Assembly: GCA_036397975.1 (NCBI GenBank)
Contig: DASWHW010000192.1
Span: 1-11,508 of the forward strand
Length of the DNA stretch: 11,508 nt
Direction of reading: 5' to 3'
From: SZUA-287 sp036397975
GTDB taxonomy: Bacteria > Bacteroidota > Ignavibacteria > UBA10030 > UBA6906
Position numbers and translations under genes: made by a program. The notes under the pieces are model-generated. The model had not been told where the DNA came from. It searched no databases and worked only from the letters and a program-made list of their open reading frames with translations. This document shows, piece after piece, positions 9,001 to 11,508 of the stretch (position 1 is its first letter; each line of letters opens with the position of its first letter).

Positions 9001-9125
9001 TTCGCAATGGTCTTCGGAATATGAAGAAAAGGATGGAGGATATTGGGGGGGAGTGCAGTATTGAGTCTGAATTGGGAAAAGGTACCGTGGTTTCTTTCCG
9101 GGTTAGAATTGATCATGTTCGATGA
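6054..9125 (+). CDS. Membrane sensor histidine kinase with periplasmic two-component-regulator propeller, Y_Y_Y, HisKA_3 and HATPase_c
   Basis: 1023 residues from ATG 6054, chosen because MNSKIIRVGTLALFLFGLGW forms a normal signal peptide. ATG 6033 and TTG 6021 are in-frame alternatives, and none of the three has a good ribosome site. Residues ~30-680 hold about thirteen two-component-regulator propeller blades (LWAGTREGLSRF, MWIGTGAGLVQF, IWLGSDDGLMKL, KWFGLYRGGLARF, LWFASSSGVSVL), consistent with the paired seven-blade sensor of Bacteroidetes hybrid two-component systems. Residues ~688-782 are a Y_Y_Y domain, and ~787-806 (LRWWFVTLSLFFVVGIAYV) the single membrane helix. HisKA_3 follows with DLHDDIGSSLTSI and phospho-acceptor His831. 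HATPase_c has the N box with Asn943 (EAIHNVIKHA), DDGAGF at 970-975, and the GLRNMKKRMEDIGG / GKGTVVSF end. There is no receiver domain or DNA-binding domain fused to it. The kinase probably senses a periplasmic ligand, often a glycan in this family, and phosphorylates the regulator encoded 76 bases downstream. The ligand is not deducible. Confidence 0.93.
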   Translation: MNSKIIRVGTLALFLFGLGWSNLVAGRLPIRTYTAADGLGSGRINNISFDSRGFLWAGTREGLSRFDGNEFTTYGVEHGLPDNTVRPLIQTARGTYLVMTNDALVSWCDPPADSLHAASSKNESRGLTFQVCDGIAATSLLALDRKGRAWGCESGAMVLFDEATKQFAQLPDSRFSDSLMIGYALADDGSAIWIGTQAGVIRWLPNGRKIYYALPEDKEDFGRVEALMFDRDGRLWIGNHNAGLHVFMPDPIGRFEDSARSLVKLRQMSPKDLLPGVPGTVALGVAKGLTGPLIISLRQSSDGHMWIGTGAGLVQFDGKQFRKFTTENGLSNNRIHTIAEDSYGNIWLGSDDGLMKLGRPGFTSFRNIDGIQDRALSVYEDTEGYPVVVSGSLSLSRFDGTKFTTVKAILPMLGSISWSVPGAFLDSRNRWWLLTTKGLGLLPAKFTWKEDQVVVPERTFTQRDGLPDDAIFRLFEDRRQNLWVSFTNSGTPVRIDKETNEIHQISEFPVDGNFSSFCEDNSGTKWFGLYRGGLARFRAGEWTVFGEADSLPQTMITALHQDQAYRLWIATNKEGLSEIVEDSSGRINFIRYNDQKLSSNNIRCITEDAQGRLYLGHTRGVDMLDISNRQVKQFSTADGLAGDFVVAGLKDRHGRLWFASSSGVSVLDPAEGRKGDNYVPVYIYRLTVGGNSVPIPDMGTRTVHIEELNPDQNQIRVEYGAPDFESGKIVTYQHVLEGAERSWSEPTKERTVHLAGLAPGSYRLLLRSFRDGGLNPASISFTILPPFYLRWWFVTLSLFFVVGIAYVAERLRVRKLLEIERIRARIASDLHDDIGSSLTSIVMTAELPGRESGKGSDATARLNSIAASARETLDGIAAIVWAINPQNDELENLVGYIRGYVATSLEQTDIDVGFDFPADVTAVKVTAEFRRNVFLLFKEAIHNVIKHARPAHVWLSLSIEDSLLKGSIKDDGAGFATSDVSRFRNGLRNMKKRMEDIGGECSIESELGKGTVVSFRVRIDHVR

Positions 9126-9201
9126 GGATACTCGGAGAATACAACTTTCCTCGTATTGATATTCCTTCCCTCTATCGTATTTTGGTAGTGGAGACAACTC
9201 A

Positions 9202-9825
9202 ATGATTTCAGTTGCTATAGTGGAAGACACACACAAGATCAGGGAGGGTTTGACAGCTCTTCTGGATGGATCGCCCGGTTTTGAGTGTGTGGGCGCATAT
9301 GCTTCTGCGGAGGAGGCAATTGAAAGTATTCCCCTCAAAGAACCGGATGTCGTGTTAATGGACATTAATCTTCCGGGGATATCCGGTATTGAATGCACAC
9401 GGGAGCTAAAGAGAATTAATCCTGAAACCCTGATTATGATCTTGACCGTGTTTGATACGGATGACAAGGTCTTTGAATCTCTCAAAGCTGGCGCAAACGG
9501 ATACGTGCTTAAGAGAACTCCACCTGCAGAACTCCTCGCGGCCATTCAAAATCTCAGTGCAGGAGGCGCACCAATGTCCGGTGAAATAGCACGGAAGGTT
9601 GTAGGTGCGTTTCACGAAAAAGGAAGCTCCTCCGATGCCGCCGCTGCTCTTTCTCCGCGTGAGTACGAAATTCTCACTTACCTTGCCAAGGGATATCGGT
9701 ACAAGGAGATTGCAGAAGAATTGCACATCAGTGTTGAGACAGTCCGGACTCACCTGCATAACGTATACGAGAAACTTCATGTCCGCTCCAGGACTGAAGC
9801 TGTTCTCAAGATCTTCCCCAAGTAG
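9202..9825 (+). CDS. NarL/FixJ-family response regulator (receiver + LuxR-type HTH)
   Basis: 207 residues, starting at ATG 9202 with GTGGAG 8 bases upstream. The receiver domain is at residues 1-~120, with acidic pocket Glu8-Asp9, phospho-acceptor Asp54 (VVLMDINLPG), Thr82 and Lys104 all present, so it should be phosphorylatable. A LuxR/GerE helix-turn-helix occupies ~149-203 (LSPREYEILTYLAKGY, KEIAEELHIS, ETVRTHLHNVYEKL). Length and domain order are standard for the family. It lies directly after a HisKA_3 kinase, the usual cognate partner type for NarL regulators, so the two form a two-component system. The 76-base gap contains no terminator; a weak TTGATA-16-TATTTT (9156-9183) could add a separate promoter. 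Targets are unknown; the secreted-protein genes on either side are candidates by proximity only. Confidence 0.95.
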   Translation: MISVAIVEDTHKIREGLTALLDGSPGFECVGAYASAEEAIESIPLKEPDVVLMDINLPGISGIECTRELKRINPETLIMILTVFDTDDKVFESLKAGANGYVLKRTPPAELLAAIQNLSAGGAPMSGEIARKVVGAFHEKGSSSDAAAALSPREYEILTYLAKGYRYKEIAEELHISVETVRTHLHNVYEKLHVRSRTEAVLKIFPK

Positions 9826-10057
9826 AGTAACTCGTCGTCTGCTCCACTTTCGCTTCCCGCTAAGCTGATCTCTCTTCCACCATGTCCCGTCTATACGACT
9901 TTAGTTGTAGTGCATCCGTCCAGGCAGGGCCAAATTACAACTTTCCTGCGATTGTCCCAAGACATCAAACCCCATAGTTTTCAGAAGGATGCCCCCTGGT
10001 ACCGTACCTTTTCGATTCAAGGGGGAACGAAGCCAATCTTAACACCATGAGGAAACT
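9826..10057. other. 232-base non-coding gap between the response regulator and FG-GAP genes
   Basis: No gene is seen. No clear terminator follows the regulator. Two dyads stand out: AGTTGTA (9903-9909) with TACAACT (9936-9942), and CCCCCT (9992-9997) with AGGGGG (10020-10025), the latter enclosing a small GGTA/TACC hairpin (9998-10008). Neither is followed by a T tract, so they are better viewed as possible operator or 5' leader structure than terminators. Confidence 0.35.
10049..10052 (+). promoter_or_regulatory. Ribosome binding site of the FG-GAP gene
   Basis: GAGG (within TGAGGAAACT) ends five bases before ATG 10058 and supports that start, which also opens directly into a signal peptide. 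Confidence 0.7.
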
Positions 10058-11508
10058 ATGATTAGGGACTCATCACTCTCTCTTGCACTACTTCTCCTTT
10101 TTGCCACGAATGCAAATGCTCAATCGCCAAAACAGTTTGGCGAGAGCCCAGCCCTGAAAGGGGGACATAAGGGAGGCGGATCGGTGCCAAATGCCATTCT
10201 GGAGAGGTTCTTTACCGGAGCAGCGGCTGGTGACGTTTTTGGGTTTTCCGTCGCTAGTGCAGGAGATGTAAACGGCGATGGATATTCGGATATCATAATA
10301 GGCGCGTACCTGAATGATGCTGGAGGAACGGATGCAGGCCGTGCTTATATCTATTTCGGGGGCGCAATCATTAATAATGTTGCCGACGTAATCCTTACTG
10401 GTCACGCTGCTACGGACGTCTTCGGCTACTCCGTCGCTGGTGCAGGTGATGTCAATGGTGACGGCTACTCCGATGTGATTGTTGGTGCATATGGAAGTGA
10501 CTCCGGGGCCTTCAATGCGGGTAGGGCATATCTTTTTTTAGGTGGTTCAAGTATGAACAATGTGGCCGATGTGACTTTTACCGGTGTAGCGGCAAATGAT
10601 AATCTTGGTTTCTCTGTTGCAGGTGCCGGTGATGTGAATGGCGATGGCTACTCGGACGTCATTGTGGCTGCTCACCGAAACGATGCAGGCGGGGTTGATG
10701 CCGGGAGAGCGTACGTTTACTTTGGCGGTTCAAGCATGGACAACACGGTTGATGTGACGCTCACCGGTGCCGCAGCAGGAGACCAATTTGGGGTTTCGGT
10801 TGCAAGCGCTGGAGATGTGAACGGCGATGGCTTTGCCGATGTCATCGTGGGTGGATTCTTGAACGATACCGGTGGCGCTGATGCGGGGAGGGCCTACATT
10901 TTTCATGGCGGTGGCAGTATGGATAACATCGCAGATGTAACCCTCACCGGTGCAGCGGCGGGCGATTTCTTCGGCTTCTCCGTTGCGAGTGCAAGAGATG
11001 TCAATGGCGATGGATACTCTGACGTGATTGTAGGGGCATACTTGAACGATGCTGGCGGTGCTGATGCAGGGCAAGCGTATCTTTACTTGGGTGGTCCAAG
11101 TATGGATAATACTGCTGACGCCACTTTCACCGGTGCAGCTGCCGGAGACTTCTTTGGAGTCTCAGTGGCAAGTGCGGGCGACGTGAACGGAGACGGTTAT
11201 CCTGATATAATTGTCGGGGCGCAATGGAATGATGCTGGCGGAGCCGATGCAGGTCGGGCGTACATGTATCTCGGCGGTCCACAGTTGGACAACATTGTCG
11301 ACGCGATTTTCACGGGAACAGGAATCTCGAATCGCTTCGGCCGTTCGGTTGCAAGCGCCGGAGATGTGAACAACGATGGTTACGGCGATATCATTGTTGG
11401 TGCATACCTCAACGATGATGGAGGCGCGGACGCAGGCAAAGCCTATCTGTACCTTAACTCACTGACAGGCGCTGATATTCCAGATGAGTTCTTCACAGGG
11501 GTAGCAGC
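10058..11508 (+). CDS. Exported FG-GAP (integrin-alpha-like) repeat protein, 3' end beyond the window
   Basis: The frame from ATG 10058 stays open to the right edge (483 codons plus two bases), so the protein is partial. The signal peptide is MIRDSSLSLALLLLFATNANA, cleaved before Gln22. After a ~30-residue linker, residues 52 onward are FG-GAP repeats of exactly 61 residues. The consensus is FTGAAAGDxFGxSVASAGDV, then NGDGYSDVIVGA, then xLNDAGGADAGRAY, then xYxGG. Each has the FG-x-SVA motif and a DxNxDG calcium-binding loop as in integrin alpha-chain and related propellers. Seven full repeats and the first residues of an eighth are visible. The fold is a calcium-stabilised beta-propeller, and such proteins are commonly adhesive or surface-structural. 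Given the genome context, a T9SS sorting domain is expected past the edge, but this is not seen. It lies downstream of the two-component pair and could be its target. No catalytic motif is visible. Confidence 0.9.
   Translation, partial: MIRDSSLSLALLLLFATNANAQSPKQFGESPALKGGHKGGGSVPNAILERFFTGAAAGDVFGFSVASAGDVNGDGYSDIIIGAYLNDAGGTDAGRAYIYFGGAIINNVADVILTGHAATDVFGYSVAGAGDVNGDGYSDVIVGAYGSDSGAFNAGRAYLFLGGSSMNNVADVTFTGVAANDNLGFSVAGAGDVNGDGYSDVIVAAHRNDAGGVDAGRAYVYFGGSSMDNTVDVTLTGAAAGDQFGVSVASAGDVNGDGFADVIVGGFLNDTGGADAGRAYIFHGGGSMDNIADVTLTGAAAGDFFGFSVASARDVNGDGYSDVIVGAYLNDAGGADAGQAYLYLGGPSMDNTADATFTGAAAGDFFGVSVASAGDVNGDGYPDIIVGAQWNDAGGADAGRAYMYLGGPQLDNIVDAIFTGTGISNRFGRSVASAGDVNNDGYGDIIVGAYLNDDGGADAGKAYLYLNSLTGADIPDEFFTGVA
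10211..11508 (+). repeat. Coding tandem array of 183-bp FG-GAP units
   Basis: Units start at 10211, 10394, 10577, 10760, 10943, 11126 and 11309, with an eighth starting at 11492. The GAY/GAC of the calcium loop recurs at 10265, 10448, 10631, 10814, 10997, 11180 and 11363, always exactly 183 bases apart. Unit 3 has NLGFSV in place of FG, unit 5 has ARD in place of AGD, and unit 7 is the most diverged (TGISNRFGRSV, YLYLNSLTGAD). Confidence 0.93.

Noticed and set aside
8439..9545. Antisense open frames (8439-8909 and 8922-9545) opposite the kinase and regulator
   Set aside because: They lie opposite HisKA_3, HATPase_c and receiver coding sequence with intact motifs and show no domain-like composition of their own.
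10047..10061. Five-codon mini-ORF (ATG AGG AAA CTA TGA) overlapping the FG-GAP start
   Set aside because: It arises from the Shine-Dalgarno segment itself, has no ribosome site of its own, and is expected by chance.
10211..11508. Regular repeats considered as a CRISPR array or non-coding satellite
   Set aside because: The 183-bp period is a multiple of three, the frame is open throughout and each unit encodes an FG-GAP motif with a calcium loop, so this is a coding repeat.

Overview
The window suggests a member of the FCB group, most likely the Ignavibacteria/Kapabacteria/Chlorobi-side lineages or a related candidate phylum. The main evidence is three predicted exported proteins that end in the same 84-residue type A C-terminal sorting domain of the type IX secretion system (T9SS), with the signature SLEQNYPNPFNP and a GFYFYK/GVYVYR ... 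K-hydrophobic-K/R end. Most genes also have clear Shine-Dalgarno sequences (GGGAGG, GGGGAGGAG, GAGG), which is less usual in Bacteroidetes proper. The placement is inference; no rRNA or marker gene is present.

Layout, all on the + strand: (1) 1-216, the 3' end of a KamA-type lysine 2,3-aminomutase gene, closed by a hairpin at 241-266. (2) 433-2457, an exported Asp-box (BNR) beta-propeller protein with a T9SS tail. (3) 2590-4530, an exported protein with a fibronectin-III-like domain, four carboxypeptidase-regulatory-like (CarboxypepD_reg) modules and a T9SS tail, followed by a strong terminator. (4) 4655-5929, an exported SGNH-hydrolase-like protein with a T9SS tail nearly identical to that of gene 3, followed by a second strong terminator. 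(5) 6054-9125, a sensor histidine kinase with a periplasmic two-component-regulator propeller, a Y_Y_Y domain, one membrane helix, HisKA_3 and HATPase_c. (6) 9202-9825, a NarL/FixJ-type response regulator. (7) 10058 to the right edge, an exported FG-GAP protein made of exact 61-residue repeats, open at the window end.

Taken together this is a cell-surface/secretion locus with one signalling pair. Genes 2, 3 and 4 are predicted to cross the inner membrane by Sec and the outer membrane by T9SS. The kinase and regulator are adjacent and almost certainly partners. The nearby secreted-protein genes are possible targets, but no operator was identified. Apart from the kamA end, the genes are accessory in type.

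I found no mobile element, CRISPR array, tRNA or rRNA. Nothing here amounts to a convincingly new multi-gene system. The points most worth a second look are the strictly phased 183-nt coding repeats, the near-identical sorting-domain cassette shared by two otherwise unrelated genes, and the unusual catalytic blocks of the SGNH-like protein.
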